Shown: positions 16,542 to 25,493, counted from the first letter of the stretch. The stretch: 43,128 bases of DNA from Staphylococcus sp. Marseille-Q5304 (GCF_943737015.1 NZ_CALSFP010000004.1:1-43128), one strand, 5' to 3'. Translations and numbers: made by a program. The notes: a model not told the origin generated them from the letters alone.

Positions 16542-16554
16542 AGGAGCGTTATTT

Positions 16555-16968
16555 ATGTATAAATCAATTTTATTAGCAGCAGATGGGTCAGAAAATAGTT
16601 TGCGTTCAGCAAAAGAAGTTTTAAATTTTATAGATGATAATACTGTTGTTACTATTCTTACAGTTGTAGATGTTGAGGAGTCGAAAACAGATGTTTTACA
16701 TGGTAAACAAAGTTCCAGTTTGACGAATGAAAGAGAAGACAAACTCTCTCATATCACTGAGTTATTTGTAGAGCATAATGTGAAATATGAAATGAAAATT
16801 GCACATGGTGTTCCTGCGGACACAGTTGTTTCAGTTGCAAATAGTGGAGAATTTCAGGCTATTGTTTTGGGAACACGTGGATTAAATAGTTTGCAAGAAA
16901 TGGTGTTAGGTAGCGTCAGTCACAAAGTAGCAAAACGTTCAGAAATTCCCGTTGTTATTGTAAAATAG
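16555..16968 (+). CDS. Universal stress protein (UspA family)
   Basis: 137 residues, single Usp domain. The N-terminal ILLAADGSENS strand-loop and the C-terminal GTRGLNSLQEMVLGSVS match the ATP-binding GxxG-(9)-G(S/T) pattern, so it likely binds ATP. Usp genes next to SulP transporters are common and may sense or tune transport, but that is inference. AAGGAGCG lies before the ATG. It ends before the hairpin at 16977. Confidence 0.88.
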   Translation: MYKSILLAADGSENSLRSAKEVLNFIDDNTVVTILTVVDVEESKTDVLHGKQSSSLTNEREDKLSHITELFVEHNVKYEMKIAHGVPADTVVSVANSGEFQAIVLGTRGLNSLQEMVLGSVSHKVAKRSEIPVVIVK

Positions 16969-16975
16969 TCTGTCT

Positions 16976-17003
16976 AACTCAATCCGTGAAAGGATTGAGT
17001 TTT
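16976..17003 (+). terminator. Terminator of sulP-usp
   Basis: ACTCAATCC / GGATTGAGT stem with a 6-nt loop, followed by a T-rich run. Confidence 0.8.
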
Positions 17004-17023
17004 ATTTTAGAGGTGAATATTAG

Positions 17024-17467
17024 ATGAAAACCAAAAATTTCTATTATGGTTGGGTTATTGTATTTATTGCTGGTTTGACAGTTTTCTTCTCTGGCCCTGG
17101 CCAAACTTATTCAAACGCAGCATTTATTGATGAATATATTCAAACATTTGGATGGAGCCGTACAGAAGTTTCCTCAATATATTCTTTAGCTATTCTATTT
17201 GGAATCATATGGGGAATTGCGAACGGTCTAGAAAGAATTGGAACCAATATTGTTTGGGCTAACTACTTTGGACGTAAGCATGTAGGGAGTATAAATGGAA
17301 TTGGATCAACTATGCTAGTGATTGGTTCCTCTTTAGGACCATTACCATTAGGCCTAGGTCATGATATTTTCCAATCCTATTCATTAACTATTTATATGAT
17401 GATTATTTTCCCCATTATTGGTTTAGTTTGTGCATTATTGGCTAAAAAGCCAGTTAAAAATTATTAA
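17024..17467 (+). pseudogene. MFS transporter (oxalate/formate antiporter type) with large internal deletion
   Basis: 147 codons, while the family is about 400. The start (NFYYGWVIVFIAGLTVFFSGPGQTYSNAAFIDEY...GWSRTEVSSIYSLA) is a normal OFA-type N-terminus covering about 1.5 membrane segments. From about residue 62 it jumps to the late part of the protein (NYFGRKHVGSINGIGSTMLVIGSSLGPLPLG...), keeping the final two or three segments. The deletion is in frame, so a short membrane protein could still be made, but transport is unlikely. GAGGTG precedes the ATG. Confidence 0.8.
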
Positions 17468-17506
17468 AATATACCATAGAAAGAATGGTATTTAAGGGGA
17501 GATGTT

Positions 17507-17671
17507 ATGAAGTTTTGCAAAGGAATATGTATTCTAATATTATTGGTTTTTTGTGATTTGTTGATTTTTAAACGGTCGAAAGTATGGGGAGTAGAGCATG
17601 AATCGAGTAATAATCAAATTCGAATAATAAAAGAAGAAGACTATACAGATATGGTTATTAACCAATACTAA
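17507..17671 (+). CDS. Small membrane peptide after the MFS gene
   Basis: 54 codons from the ATG at 17507, with AAGGGGAGATG upstream. Residues 6-21 are hydrophobic and include three cysteines in the first sixteen residues. The rest is polar (IRIIKEEDYTDMV). It has the same place and form as the peptide after lqo (7966): a short single-span protein behind a transport or redox gene. Function unknown. It is followed by the terminator at 17771. Confidence 0.55.
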   Translation: MKFCKGICILILLVFCDLLIFKRSKVWGVEHESSNNQIRIIKEEDYTDMVINQY

Positions 17672-17770
17672 TCATATTTTAGTATAACAATATATAGATA
17701 AACCTCTTTATAAGAATGGATATGTTATACAAATCTACTACCTATAACACTTTATTATGTTAACTAAACC

Positions 17771-17811
17771 AAAAGGCACAAACACCGTCATATCAGTGTT
17801 TGTGCCTTTAT
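17771..17811 (+). terminator. Terminator
   Basis: A perfect stem AAAGGCACAAACAC / GTGTTTGTGCCTTT around a 10-nt loop; strong in either direction. Confidence 0.85.
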
Positions 17812-17901
17812 GTCCGGATTATAGGTTATACAACTTTTATACATACCCTTAACCACACGTTTTCATGCATTTTCATTAAATAAAATTTTGTATCTTTATT
17901 C

Positions 17902-18028
17902 AGTTTACACTTGTGTCATTTACACAAGTGTAAACTACACAAATCATTATTCATGCGTATACGAGTTTACCTGGAATTGATATATCGTACTTAGATGTTA
18001 CATACAATATGCGCGCATATTGTATGTA
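17902..18028. repeat. Two long palindromes upstream of the Fst toxin
   Basis: First: a 15-bp inverted repeat (17902-17916 with 17922-17936, AGTTTACACTTGTGT arm) around 5 bp. Second: a perfect 30-bp palindrome at 17999-18028 centred on GCGC, followed by further partial copies of GTATGTATATTGTATGC. They lie in the 450-bp gap before the toxin gene and near the broken Rep_3 gene. They could be operator or old replication sites; no protein partner is evident. Confidence 0.6.
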
Positions 18029-18065
18029 TGTATATTGTATGCCTGCATACATATCATGCGAAATC

Positions 18066-18093
18066 TTACAGTACAAAGGAATTTTGTTATACT
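18066..18093 (+). promoter_or_regulatory. Promoter of the Fst-type toxin mRNA
   Basis: TTACAG at 18066-18071 and TATACT at 18088-18093 with a 16-bp spacer. The transcript would start near 18100 with the hairpin GCAC-TTCC-GTGC, the usual 5' stem of Fst mRNAs. Confidence 0.65.
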
Positions 18094-18129
18094 AAAAAAG
18101 CACTTCCGTGCAAGAGAGGAGGTGTGCAT

Positions 18130-18225
18130 ATGGCGTTAACGATACTTTCACTTGTTGGAACATTTATCTTATCTGTTATCGCTGGTGTAGTTGCGAACTA
18201 CATTACAGATAACCTAAAAAGATAA
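18130..18225 (+). CDS. Fst-family type I toxin peptide
   Basis: 31 residues: one hydrophobic span (about residues 4-24, ILSLVGTFILSVIAGVVANY) and a charged tail DNLKR, the form of Fst/Ldr toxins that damage the membrane. AGAGGAGGTGTGC is the ribosome site for the ATG at 18130. The start region carries GCATATGGCG and ACTTTCACTTGTT, matched by GCATATGGCG and ACTTCACTTGTT in the antisense region at 18266-18293. These are the DRa/DRb direct repeats by which the pAD1 par antitoxin RNA pairs with its target. Role: killing of plasmid-free cells. Confidence 0.85.
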   Translation: MALTILSLVGTFILSVIAGVVANYITDNLKR

Positions 18226-18227
18226 AT

Positions 18228-18293
18228 AAAAAACCCCACTTTGCTTTGGTCGGCAGTGGGGTTTTGCATATGGCGAACCATACTTCACTTGTT
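18228..18293 (-). ncRNA. Antitoxin RNA of the Fst locus
   Basis: The minus-strand promoter TTGAAT (plus-strand 18323-18328), 17-bp spacer and TATTAT (plus-strand 18300-18305) is near consensus. The RNA would begin near 18293, cross the repeats complementary to the toxin start region, and end in the convergent hairpin ACCCCACT...AGTGGGGT (18232-18264), which also terminates the toxin mRNA. Confidence 0.75.
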
Positions 18294-18354
18294 ACTTATA
18301 TAATATCATGATGATATATACTATTCAATTAACTCTTTCGTTTTATAATCTTTT

Positions 18355-18670
18355 CTATTCTTCCCAATCCACTTCAAGTTGTTTTAAAAATGCCTCTCGT
18401 TCTTTTTCTAATTGCGGATCATACTCATTTTGTATTGGTTTTTCATATGTGCGTTCTTCCAACCATTTTGGCGTTTTTTCACGACTAATATATTGTCGTG
18501 ACTTACCTATATTCGCCATTTGTGGTTGTCGTTTATTGTGAATGCGTTTCTCAGCGTCAAACGTAAACTCTAACCATTCTATTTTACGCCCTTTTTTCGC
18601 TTTAATTTTATTGATATGTAGATTATTGAAAATCTGAGATAGTTCTTTAATAATAGGTGTTAAAACAAAT
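18355..18670 (-). pseudogene. C-terminal fragment of a Rep_3 replication initiator
   Basis: On the minus strand the frame runs from the IS431 end at 18670 to a TAG at 18355, about 105 codons, with no start. It reads PIIKELSQIFNNLHINKIK, GRKIEWLEFTFDAEKRIH and a C-terminal tail, clearly homologous to the second broken Rep at 35805. The N-terminal two thirds have been replaced by IS431. It shows that a Rep_3 plasmid was absorbed here, possibly along with the adjacent Fst locus. Confidence 0.85.
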
Positions 18671-19460
18671 GGTTCTGTTGCAAAGTAAAAAAATATAGCT
18701 AACCACTAATCTATCATGTTAGTGTTCGCTTAACTTGCTAGCATGATGCTAATTTCGTGGGATGGCGAAAATCCGTAGATCTGAAGAGACCTTCGGTTCT
18801 TTTTATATAGAGCGTAAATACATTCAATACCTTTTAAAGTATTCTTTGCTGTATTGATACTTTGATACCTTGTCTTTCTTACTTTAATATGACGGTGATC
18901 TTGCTCAATGAGGTTATTCAGATATTTCGATGTACAATGACAGTCAGGTTTAAGTTTAAAAGCTTTAATTACTTTAGCCATTGCTACCTTCGTTGAAGGT
19001 GCCTGATCTGTAATTACCTTTTGAGGTTTACCAAATTGTTTAATGAGACGTTTGATAAACGCATATGCTGAATGATTATCTCGTTGCTTACGCAACCAAA
19101 TATCTAATGTATGTCCCTCTGCATCAATGGCACGATATAAATAGCTCCATTTTCCTTTTATTTTGATGTACGTCTCATCAATACGCCATTTGTAATAAGC
19201 TTTTTTATGCTTTTTCTTCCAAATTTGATACAAAATTGGGGCATATTCTTGAACCCAACGGTAGACCGTTGAATGATGAACGTTTACACCACGTTCACTT
19301 AATATTTCAGATATATCACGATAACTCAATGCATATCTTAGATAGTAGCCAACGGCTACAGTGATAACATCCTTGTTAAATTGTTTATATCTGAAATAGT
19401 TCATACAGAAGACTCCTTTTTGTTAAAATTATACTATAAATTCAACTTTGCAACAGAACC
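18671..19460 (-). mobile_element. IS431/IS257 copy 3
   Basis: 790 bp with both perfect 16-bp ends and an intact transposase on the minus strand. It truncates the Rep_3 gene. No matching flanking octamers (18663-18670 versus 19461-19468). It is inverted relative to copy 4 at 21546, with putP between, and their transposases are identical. Confidence 0.95.
18730..19404 (-). CDS. tnp: IS6-family transposase
   Basis: 224 residues, complete, with the catalytic Asp, Asp and Glu in RIDETY, ITDQAPST and NLIEQDHRH. The protein is identical to the one at 21602, showing recent duplication or gene conversion. Its AGAAGACTCCTTTT leader (minus strand GGAGTCTTCTGT) differs from that of copy 1. Confidence 0.95.
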   Translation of the reverse strand: MNYFRYKQFNKDVITVAVGYYLRYALSYRDISEILSERGVNVHHSTVYRWVQEYAPILYQIWKKKHKKAYYKWRIDETYIKIKGKWSYLYRAIDAEGHTLDIWLRKQRDNHSAYAFIKRLIKQFGKPQKVITDQAPSTKVAMAKVIKAFKLKPDCHCTSKYLNNLIEQDHRHIKVRKTRYQSINTAKNTLKGIECIYALYKKNRRSLQIYGFSPSHEISIMLAS

Positions 19461-19557
19461 AGATAGATAATGCGATTTGCTACCATATTAGATAAGTGTT
19501 ATTGAAATTGATAAAAACTATATACTTCAATAAAATGAAATTTGTAAATAAAAAAAT

Positions 19558-19592
19558 AAGAGATAGAACCACAATTTCTTGTTCTACCTCTT
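19558..19592 (-). terminator. Terminator of putP
   Basis: Imperfect inverted repeat AAGAG-A-TAGAAC / GTTCTA-C-CTCTT with a T-rich run on the minus strand, 15 bp past the putP stop. Confidence 0.65.
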
Positions 19593-19606
19593 TAAGTGAT
19601 AAAGTG

Positions 19607-21145
19607 TTATTTTTCTTTCACAAGTTTTTTAACTTCTTCTAATTCTTTTTCAACATCTCTATCCGGTTTTTTAGTTATAAGACTTACGATATAAGTCACA
19701 ATTAAACTTGTTAAAAATCCAGGAATAATTTCATATAAATTAAAGAAATCAATATGTTCTCCTAATGGTTTCACAAAAACAATCCAAATAATGACTACAA
19801 CTGATCCTGATATCATACCAAAAATAGCTCCTGTACGACTTAATCCCTTCCAATAGAGAGATAGTAATACCAGTGGACCAAATGCAGCACCAAATCCAGC
19901 CCATGCATTACCAACAAGATTAAGTATAGTATCATTTGGAGTCCATGCGATTATAATAGATATAATTGCTATAATAAGAACAGATAATCGACCTACTAAT
20001 AAAAACTCTTTTTTATGTTTTTTTGCAGCTTCTTCGCCTCTAATTAATTTATAGAAATCCTCTGTAAGTGAACTAGAAGTAACAAGTAGTTGTGAGGAGA
20101 TTGTGCTCATAATAGCTGCTAAAATTGCTGCAAGAAGGAAACCACCAACCAATGGATGGAATAAAATTTGGCCCATTAAAATAAAAAGTGTTTCTGGATC
20201 ATTTAATTTAACTCCTCTATCTTGAACAAAAGCAATACCTATCAACCCTACACATACAGCACCTATTAAACTAATAGCCATCCAACTAATACCAAATCTT
20301 CTAGCAGTTTTTAATTGACTAACGGATTTGATTGACATGAATCGTACTATAATATGCGGTTGACCAAAGTAACCTAATCCCCAAGCAAAGAAAGAAATAA
20401 TTCCCACAATAGTGGTCCCTTTAAATAAATCTAAATTAGTCGGTTTTAAATTTGCTGCTTGAGAAAAAGCATCAATCCCTCCGAGCTGCATCATGGCTAC
20501 AATAGGTACCATAACCATCGCAATTAACATAACTACACCTTGAAAGAAGTCAGTTAATGATACTGCTAAATACCCCCCAAAGAATGTATAAGCAATAACA
20601 ATCACCGAAACTACAATAAGACCAGTATGATAATCTAGACCAAACGCACTATTAAATAATTTACCACCTGAAACCATACCCGAGTGAGTATATAGTGTAA
20701 AGAATACAACAATAATACCACCAGAGATAATTTTAATAATATTAGAATTATCATTAAGGCGATGTGTAAAATAGTTAGGTAATGTGATTGAGTCATTCGC
20801 TTTTTCAGTGTACACACGAAGTCTTGGTGCTACAAGTATGTAGTTAACATAAGCTCCGATAGTTAACCCAATAGCTAACCAAGCTGCTGATAAACCTGTT
20901 GTATAAACCTCTCCAGGTAACCCCATAATCATCCAACCACTCATATCTGAAGCTCCAGCAGATAATGCAGTGACGTAAGGTCCTATATTTCTTCCACCAA
21001 GCATATATTCTCTTAAATCTCCGGTTGCCTGCTTATAACCATAATATCCAATAACAAGTAAAATTAGAAAATATACTGCAAGCATGATATATGTCCGCCA
21101 GTCAAGATTCACTTGGCTTGATAAAGATGTAGCTAAAACAAACAT
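19607..21145 (-). CDS. putP: Sodium/proline symporter PutP
   Basis: 512 residues from the ATG at 21145, which has AGGGAG at a normal distance; the frame opens 13 codons earlier with no ribosome site. It imports proline with sodium, for nutrition and osmotic protection. About 13 membrane segments. SSS-family signatures: [58 protein letters not shown] and [29 protein letters not shown] (the sodium-site region). It strongly resembles the staphylococcal chromosomal PutP. It sits between two inverted IS431 copies, so it is likely captured chromosomal DNA. Confidence 0.93.
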   Translation of the reverse strand: MFVLATSLSSQVNLDWRTYIMLAVYFLILLVIGYYGYKQATGDLREYMLGGRNIGPYVTALSAGASDMSGWMIMGLPGEVYTTGLSAAWLAIGLTIGAYVNYILVAPRLRVYTEKANDSITLPNYFTHRLNDNSNIIKIISGGIIVVFFTLYTHSGMVSGGKLFNSAFGLDYHTGLIVVSVIVIAYTFFGGYLAVSLTDFFQGVVMLIAMVMVPIVAMMQLGGIDAFSQAANLKPTNLDLFKGTTIVGIISFFAWGLGYFGQPHIIVRFMSIKSVSQLKTARRFGISWMAISLIGAVCVGLIGIAFVQDRGVKLNDPETLFILMGQILFHPLVGGFLLAAILAAIMSTISSQLLVTSSSLTEDFYKLIRGEEAAKKHKKEFLLVGRLSVLIIAIISIIIAWTPNDTILNLVGNAWAGFGAAFGPLVLLSLYWKGLSRTGAIFGMISGSVVVIIWIVFVKPLGEHIDFFNLYEIIPGFLTSLIVTYIVSLITKKPDRDVEKELEEVKKLVKEK

Positions 21146-21184
21146 ATTAAATAACTCCCTTATATTTATTTTTGTTACATACAA

Positions 21185-21545
21185 TAATTATACAAAAAAC
21201 AAGAGTTATTTAAAGGATAAATTTTAATTTTTGGTATTTAATGAATCTTATTAATTGTAAATACTATATTTATGTAGCAGTGACTATATTTTTAATATTA
21301 ATTTTTAGTATATAATATTCATTGATTTTGTATATAACGATAATAAAAATAAATATACTATATTTGAGTAACATATAAATCGATATATTTGATTTGTCAT
21401 TTATTAAGAATCCCGTTGACAATATGAGAAAATTCTATATAAAAACCCGTGATAAACGTTGGTGTAACAAGGAAATCCCGGAATCCCACCCATTTTGACG
21501 AACAATCAACTCATTATTTATAAGTATTGATGATAGGATTGGGTC
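21185..21545. other. Intergenic region upstream of putP
   Basis: AT-rich with no credible gene. It should hold the putP promoter on the minus strand. A plus-strand promoter-like pair TTGACA (21416-21421) and TATAAA (21438-21443), 16 bp apart, fires toward IS431 copy 4. The 21455-21545 part, richer in G and C, looks like the edge of another gene region; I cannot identify it. Confidence 0.4.
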
Positions 21546-22335
21546 GGTTCTGTTGCAAAGTTGAATTTATAGTATAATTTTAACAAAAAGGAGTCTTCTG
21601 TATGAACTATTTCAGATATAAACAATTTAACAAGGATGTTATCACTGTAGCCGTTGGCTACTATCTAAGATATGCATTGAGTTATCGTGATATATCTGAA
21701 ATATTAAGTGAACGTGGTGTAAACGTTCATCATTCAACGGTCTACCGTTGGGTTCAAGAATATGCCCCAATTTTGTATCAAATTTGGAAGAAAAAGCATA
21801 AAAAAGCTTATTACAAATGGCGTATTGATGAGACGTACATCAAAATAAAAGGAAAATGGAGCTATTTATATCGTGCCATTGATGCAGAGGGACATACATT
21901 AGATATTTGGTTGCGTAAGCAACGAGATAATCATTCAGCATATGCGTTTATCAAACGTCTCATTAAACAATTTGGTAAACCTCAAAAGGTAATTACAGAT
22001 CAGGCACCTTCAACGAAGGTAGCAATGGCTAAAGTAATTAAAGCTTTTAAACTTAAACCTGACTGTCATTGTACATCGAAATATCTGAATAACCTCATTG
22101 AGCAAGATCACCGTCATATTAAAGTAAGAAAGACAAGGTATCAAAGTATCAATACAGCAAAGAATACTTTAAAAGGTATTGAATGTATTTACGCTCTATA
22201 TAAAAAGAACCGAAGGTCTCTTCAGATCTACGGATTTTCGCCATCCCACGAAATTAGCATCATGCTAGCAAGTTAAGCGAACACTAACATGATAGATTAG
22301 TGGTTAGCTATATTTTTTTACTTTGCAACAGAACC
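21546..22335 (+). mobile_element. IS431/IS257 copy 4
   Basis: 790 bp with perfect 16-bp ends and intact transposase. Its right end abuts directly the truncated IS431 fragment at 22336-22494, so it inserted into or deleted into an older IS431 copy. Confidence 0.95.
21602..22276 (+). CDS. tnp: IS6-family transposase
   Basis: 224 residues, complete, identical in protein to the copy at 18730. Catalytic residues are present (RIDETY, ITDQAPST, NLIEQDHRH). Together with copy 3 it could mobilise putP as an inverted pair. Confidence 0.95.
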   Translation: MNYFRYKQFNKDVITVAVGYYLRYALSYRDISEILSERGVNVHHSTVYRWVQEYAPILYQIWKKKHKKAYYKWRIDETYIKIKGKWSYLYRAIDAEGHTLDIWLRKQRDNHSAYAFIKRLIKQFGKPQKVITDQAPSTKVAMAKVIKAFKLKPDCHCTSKYLNNLIEQDHRHIKVRKTRYQSINTAKNTLKGIECIYALYKKNRRSLQIYGFSPSHEISIMLAS

Positions 22336-22494
22336 ATATTTCAGATATATCACGATAACTCAATGCATATCTTAGATAGTAGCCAACGGCTACAGTGATA
22401 ACATCCTTGTTAAATTGTTTATATCTGAAATAGTTCATACAGAAGACTCCTTTTTGTTAAAATTATACTATAAATTCAACTTTGCAACAGAACC
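22336..22494 (-). mobile_element. Truncated IS431 fragment (copy 5)
   Basis: 159 bp equal to the start of an IS431 in minus orientation: terminal repeat, transposase ribosome site and about 33 codons, ending at ATATTTCAGATATATCACG. The remainder was lost at the junction with copy 4. Confidence 0.9.
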
Positions 22495-22496
22495 GT

Positions 22497-23664
22497 ATTG
22501 AGTATCAACCCATTACTTATTACGGACAGAAAAATGAACAGATTAGACAATATAATCGTGGCGAATTATCAGAAGTATATAACGATAAAGAGAAAGAACA
22601 AGCACAAAATGAAATTAGATTACTTGTTCAAAACGCTAATGATCAAGTAAGCAAAAATGAACATAGTTATTCTATTTTATTTAATAGATATCAACGTGAT
22701 GTTGGCTATATAGAGGCGAAAGAAACACTAAAAAATACGTTTGATAGTGCGTCTACCTTTGGTCGTAAAATTCAAAATGACTTACTTAAAAATGAAATTA
22801 AGAGACGTCAATTAGAATTTTATGCTGACAATTATGATACTAATTATCAATTTAGAAGAGATATTGAAACTAAAGGATATAGTCAACAAGAGTTTATTAA
22901 TACTGTTAAATCTAACTATAAAGAATTACTCAATGAAAAGAATAAATTAGAAAGTAGAGAAGAAAAACGTAAAGAAATTTATCAATCAGCTAAAGATGTT
23001 TATTTAACTGAAAGTGAGAAAAATAATATAATTGTTCAGCAAATGTACCCTAAATCTCATAAACAATTTAGTAATGATGAGAAAGCATTTATTGTTGATG
23101 AGGCACAAAAAGGTAACTTTATAAAAGCAACTCATGTTCAATATCAATTTAAACAAAATAACAATATTCCTAATGATATATTGCTAGAAAATACTTATAA
23201 AAAAGCGAGTAAAGATATTTTCTTTAGTCAAAGATATCTCAAAAATTTAGAAAAAAATACCTTTGAATATAACGTTGAGTTGCAATTTATTAAGGAAAAA
23301 GAAAAAAATTGATAGTTATAAAGAACATATTGATGATGATTTAAGAATAGATATAGGCGATAAAAACTTTGAAAAAATCAAAGACCAAACCCCTAATGAG
23401 AAAGTTCAATTACTTATCAAACTTGAAAAATATAACAATGTCGATCAAAAAGAAGTTATCAAAAAACATATTAATCAAGTGGATAGAAATGATCATGACA
23501 ATCATAATGAACATGAAAATGAACAATCTAATCATATTCATTTACCAACGATAAACGCTAGTGACTTCCTTATGTATTATGCGAATGAAACTGAAAAACA
23601 AAACAATATTAATCATAAGAAAAAGAAGAAGAAACAAGATAGAAATAACCAAATAAGAAGATAG
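22497..23664 (+). pseudogene. 5'-truncated, frameshifted large plasmid protein (possible relaxase tail)
   Basis: The coding frame enters straight from the IS431 end with no start codon and runs about 270 codons to a stop near 23312. The following frame, offset by one, continues with similar composition (DSYKEHIDDDLRIDIGDKNF) to 23664. The switch is in an A-rich run at about 23296-23308, a classic frameshift site. The protein is charged, helical and rich in Asn, Lys and Glu, with a HDNHNEHENEQSNHIH segment near the end. It resembles C-terminal parts of MOB relaxases, but the catalytic N-terminus is missing and I cannot confirm it. Confidence 0.6.
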
Positions 23665-23910
23665 CAGGCCGCTGAAATGATACAAAGTCCATTCTTTAGT
23701 AATAAGAAAGTGAACCAATGTGATACATTAACTTTGGTTTAAAGAAAACATTTAAAATTCATGATTATATGCCAACCATTCGACTATTTTTTGAGTTTGT
23801 TAAAAGTTCCGAGGCTCAACGTCAATAAAGCAATTGGAATAAAGCACCTATGATTATTAAAAAAAATAAGTTATAATATATTCAAAAATATTTTTGAATG
23901 AGGTGTAATT
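23665..23910. promoter_or_regulatory. cadD upstream region with CadX/ArsR-type operator
   Basis: TATAAT at 23872-23877 is followed by a perfect 20-bp palindrome at 23880-23899 (arm ATTCAAAAAT). It overlaps the expected transcription start and ends 11 bp before cadD. ArsR/SmtB repressors of the CadC group bind such TCAAATA...TATTTGA sites, so CadX is the likely ligand. The rest of the gap is featureless apart from a GAGGCTCAACG segment related to 11610-11620. Confidence 0.75.
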
Positions 23911-24528
23911 ATGATTCAGACTATTGTAACTGCTGCTATTCTTTATATTGTGACAGCATTAGACTTATTAGTGATTTTATTAATGTTCTTTGCTAGAGCA
24001 AAGACTAGGAAAGAATATCGCGATATTTATATTGGTCAATATGTAGGATCTGTGACATTGATTGTCATAAGTTTATTCTTTGCCTTTGTCTTAAATTATG
24101 TTCCTGAAAAATGGATATTAGGATTATTAGGGTTAATACCGATTTATTTAGGAATTAAAGTGGCTATTTATGGTGATAGTGACGGAGAAGAGAGAGCTAA
24201 AAAAGAATTGAATGAAAAAGGATTGTCTAAACTAGTTGGTACGATTGCAATTATTACCATAGCAAGTTGTGGTGCTGATAATATCGGTTTATTTGTTCCG
24301 TATTTTGTGACATTAAGTGTTACTAATTTATTAATTACTTTGTTTGTCTTTTTAATTTTAATTTTCTTCTTGGTATTTACTGCACAAAAATTAGCTAATA
24401 TTCCAGGAGTTGGAGAAATTGTTGAGAAATTTAGTCGTTGGATTATGGCTGTTATTTATATAGCTTTAGGTTTATTTATTATTATTGAAAATGACACTAT
24501 TCAAACAATTTTAGGATTTATATTTTAA
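23911..24528 (+). CDS. cadD: Cadmium resistance transporter CadD
   Basis: 205 residues with about five membrane segments (residues 4-24, 42-62, 68-86, 104-160 and 172-200). A small integral membrane protein giving cadmium resistance by efflux. Signatures are FFARAKTRKEYRDIYIGQYVGS, LGLIPIYLGIKVAIYGDSDGEERAKKEL and ASCGADNIGLFVPYFV with a membrane Cys. TGAGGTG precedes the ATG. It overlaps no other gene, is 18 bp from cadX, and is under the palindrome at 23880. Confidence 0.93.
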   Translation: MIQTIVTAAILYIVTALDLLVILLMFFARAKTRKEYRDIYIGQYVGSVTLIVISLFFAFVLNYVPEKWILGLLGLIPIYLGIKVAIYGDSDGEERAKKELNEKGLSKLVGTIAIITIASCGADNIGLFVPYFVTLSVTNLLITLFVFLILIFFLVFTAQKLANIPGVGEIVEKFSRWIMAVIYIALGLFIIIENDTIQTILGFIF

Positions 24529-24546
24529 TTTAGGTTGTGATTTTAT

Positions 24547-24894
24547 ATGAGTTATGAAAATGCTTGTGATGTGATCTGTGTACATGAGGATAAAGTTAAC
24601 AATGCTTTAAGTTTTTTAGAAGATGATAAATCTAAGAAATTACTTAACATTTTAGAAAAAATTTGTGATGAGAAGAAATTGAAAATCATATTATCTTTGA
24701 TTAAAGAAGATGAGTTGTGTGTTTGTGATATTTCTTTGATATTGAAAATGAGTGTTGCTTCAACTTCACATCATTTAAGACTTTTATATAAAAATGATGT
24801 ACTTGATTTTTATAAAGAGGGAAAGATGGCATATTATTTTATTAAAGACGATGAAATAAGAGAGTTTTTCTCTAAAAATCAGGAGGGTTTTTGA
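24547..24894 (+). CDS. cadX: ArsR-family metal regulator CadX
   Basis: 115 residues. Winged helix of the ArsR/SmtB family: ICDEKKLKIILSLIKEDELCVCDISLILKMSVASTSHHLRLL, with the metal-sensing ELCVCD box in helix 3 (Cys about 59 and 61) and further Cys and His near the N-terminus (ACDVICVHED). It releases DNA when cadmium binds, turning on cadD. It is cotranscribed with cadD and should bind the palindrome at 23880-23899. TTTTGAAACGAGTTTCTTCTT follows the stop and may be a weak terminator. Confidence 0.92.
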   Translation: MSYENACDVICVHEDKVNNALSFLEDDKSKKLLNILEKICDEKKLKIILSLIKEDELCVCDISLILKMSVASTSHHLRLLYKNDVLDFYKEGKMAYYFIKDDEIREFFSKNQEGF

Positions 24895-24982
24895 AACGAG
24901 TGAAACGAGTTTCTTCTTGTCTTGATACTATATAGAAATAACGTTCTTTTTTAATTATAATTGATATAAGGAGTGATTTTAA

Positions 24983-25258
24983 ATGGAATTAATTTCTAAA
25001 TTAATTCAAGAAGATATAAATAACGACTCAGAATTAGAAACATTGTACAAAGAACAAGGAGAGAAATTAGAATTCTCAATAGCTGTTGTTAGTTTACGAA
25101 AAGATATTGGATGGTCACAAATGCAGTTTGCTCAAAAACTAAAAGTACCTCAAACAACTATTGAAATTATTGAAAACGGGGATGTACTTCCAACAATGTC
25201 TCTTTTAAGATCAGTAGCTGATGTAACAGAAAAGAAATTGTGTATTTCATTTGTATAA
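24983..25258 (+). CDS. XRE-family DNA-binding protein (possible orphan antitoxin)
   Basis: 91 residues. The helix-turn-helix is in residues 42-82 (IGWSQMQFAQKLKVPQTTIEIIENGDVLPTMSLLRSVADV); the N-terminal third is acidic and helical. The layout resembles HigA-type antitoxins, but no toxin gene is adjacent on either side, so it is either a solitary regulator or the remains of a toxin-antitoxin pair. AAGGAGTG precedes the ATG. I cannot name a target. Confidence 0.75.
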   Translation: MELISKLIQEDINNDSELETLYKEQGEKLEFSIAVVSLRKDIGWSQMQFAQKLKVPQTTIEIIENGDVLPTMSLLRSVADVTEKKLCISFV

Positions 25259-25368
25259 TTAAATAATATAAAAATGTAACAATGCAAGTGTTAACTATTA
25301 TTTTGAAAAATTATAGTTAACGTTCATTTTATGTTTTTAAATTTCTTGAAGGTTAGGCGAGAGCAGTA

Positions 25369-25482
25369 TTGGAAAAAGAAAAGTCACTAAAAAAAGAGAT
25401 TCAAGATTTTTACTTGAATGGTGGAACATATGATGAAAAAGAAATATATTTTGGAGATTCAGTAGGTAAAGAAAAATTATAA
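25369..25482 (+). pseudogene. Short coding remnant
   Basis: 37 codons from a TTG (25369) to TAA, reading KKEIQDFYLNGGTYDEKEIYF in the middle. There is no good ribosome site. It ends 13 bp before the hairpin AATGGACTTCT / AGAAGTCCATT at 25496-25528, so it looks like the surviving tail of a longer gene. Unidentified. Confidence 0.35.
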
Positions 25483-25493
25483 AATTAATTTGG

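Noticed and set aside
17995..18129. N-terminal extension of the Fst toxin frame upstream of 18130
   Set aside because: The extension runs through the palindrome, promoter and 5' hairpin; the ATG at 18130 has the ribosome site and gives the family-typical 31 residues.
22482..22500. TTG in the IS431 end as the start of the downstream protein
   Set aside because: It lies in the IS terminal repeat with no ribosome site; the gene is 5'-truncated.
22497..23312. Firm identification as the Nes relaxase of pSK41-type plasmids
   Set aside because: No catalytic domain remains and the residues I can recall of Nes do not match clearly.
24983..25258. Complete HigBA-type toxin-antitoxin locus
   Set aside because: Only the XRE protein is present; no toxin-like frame on either side.
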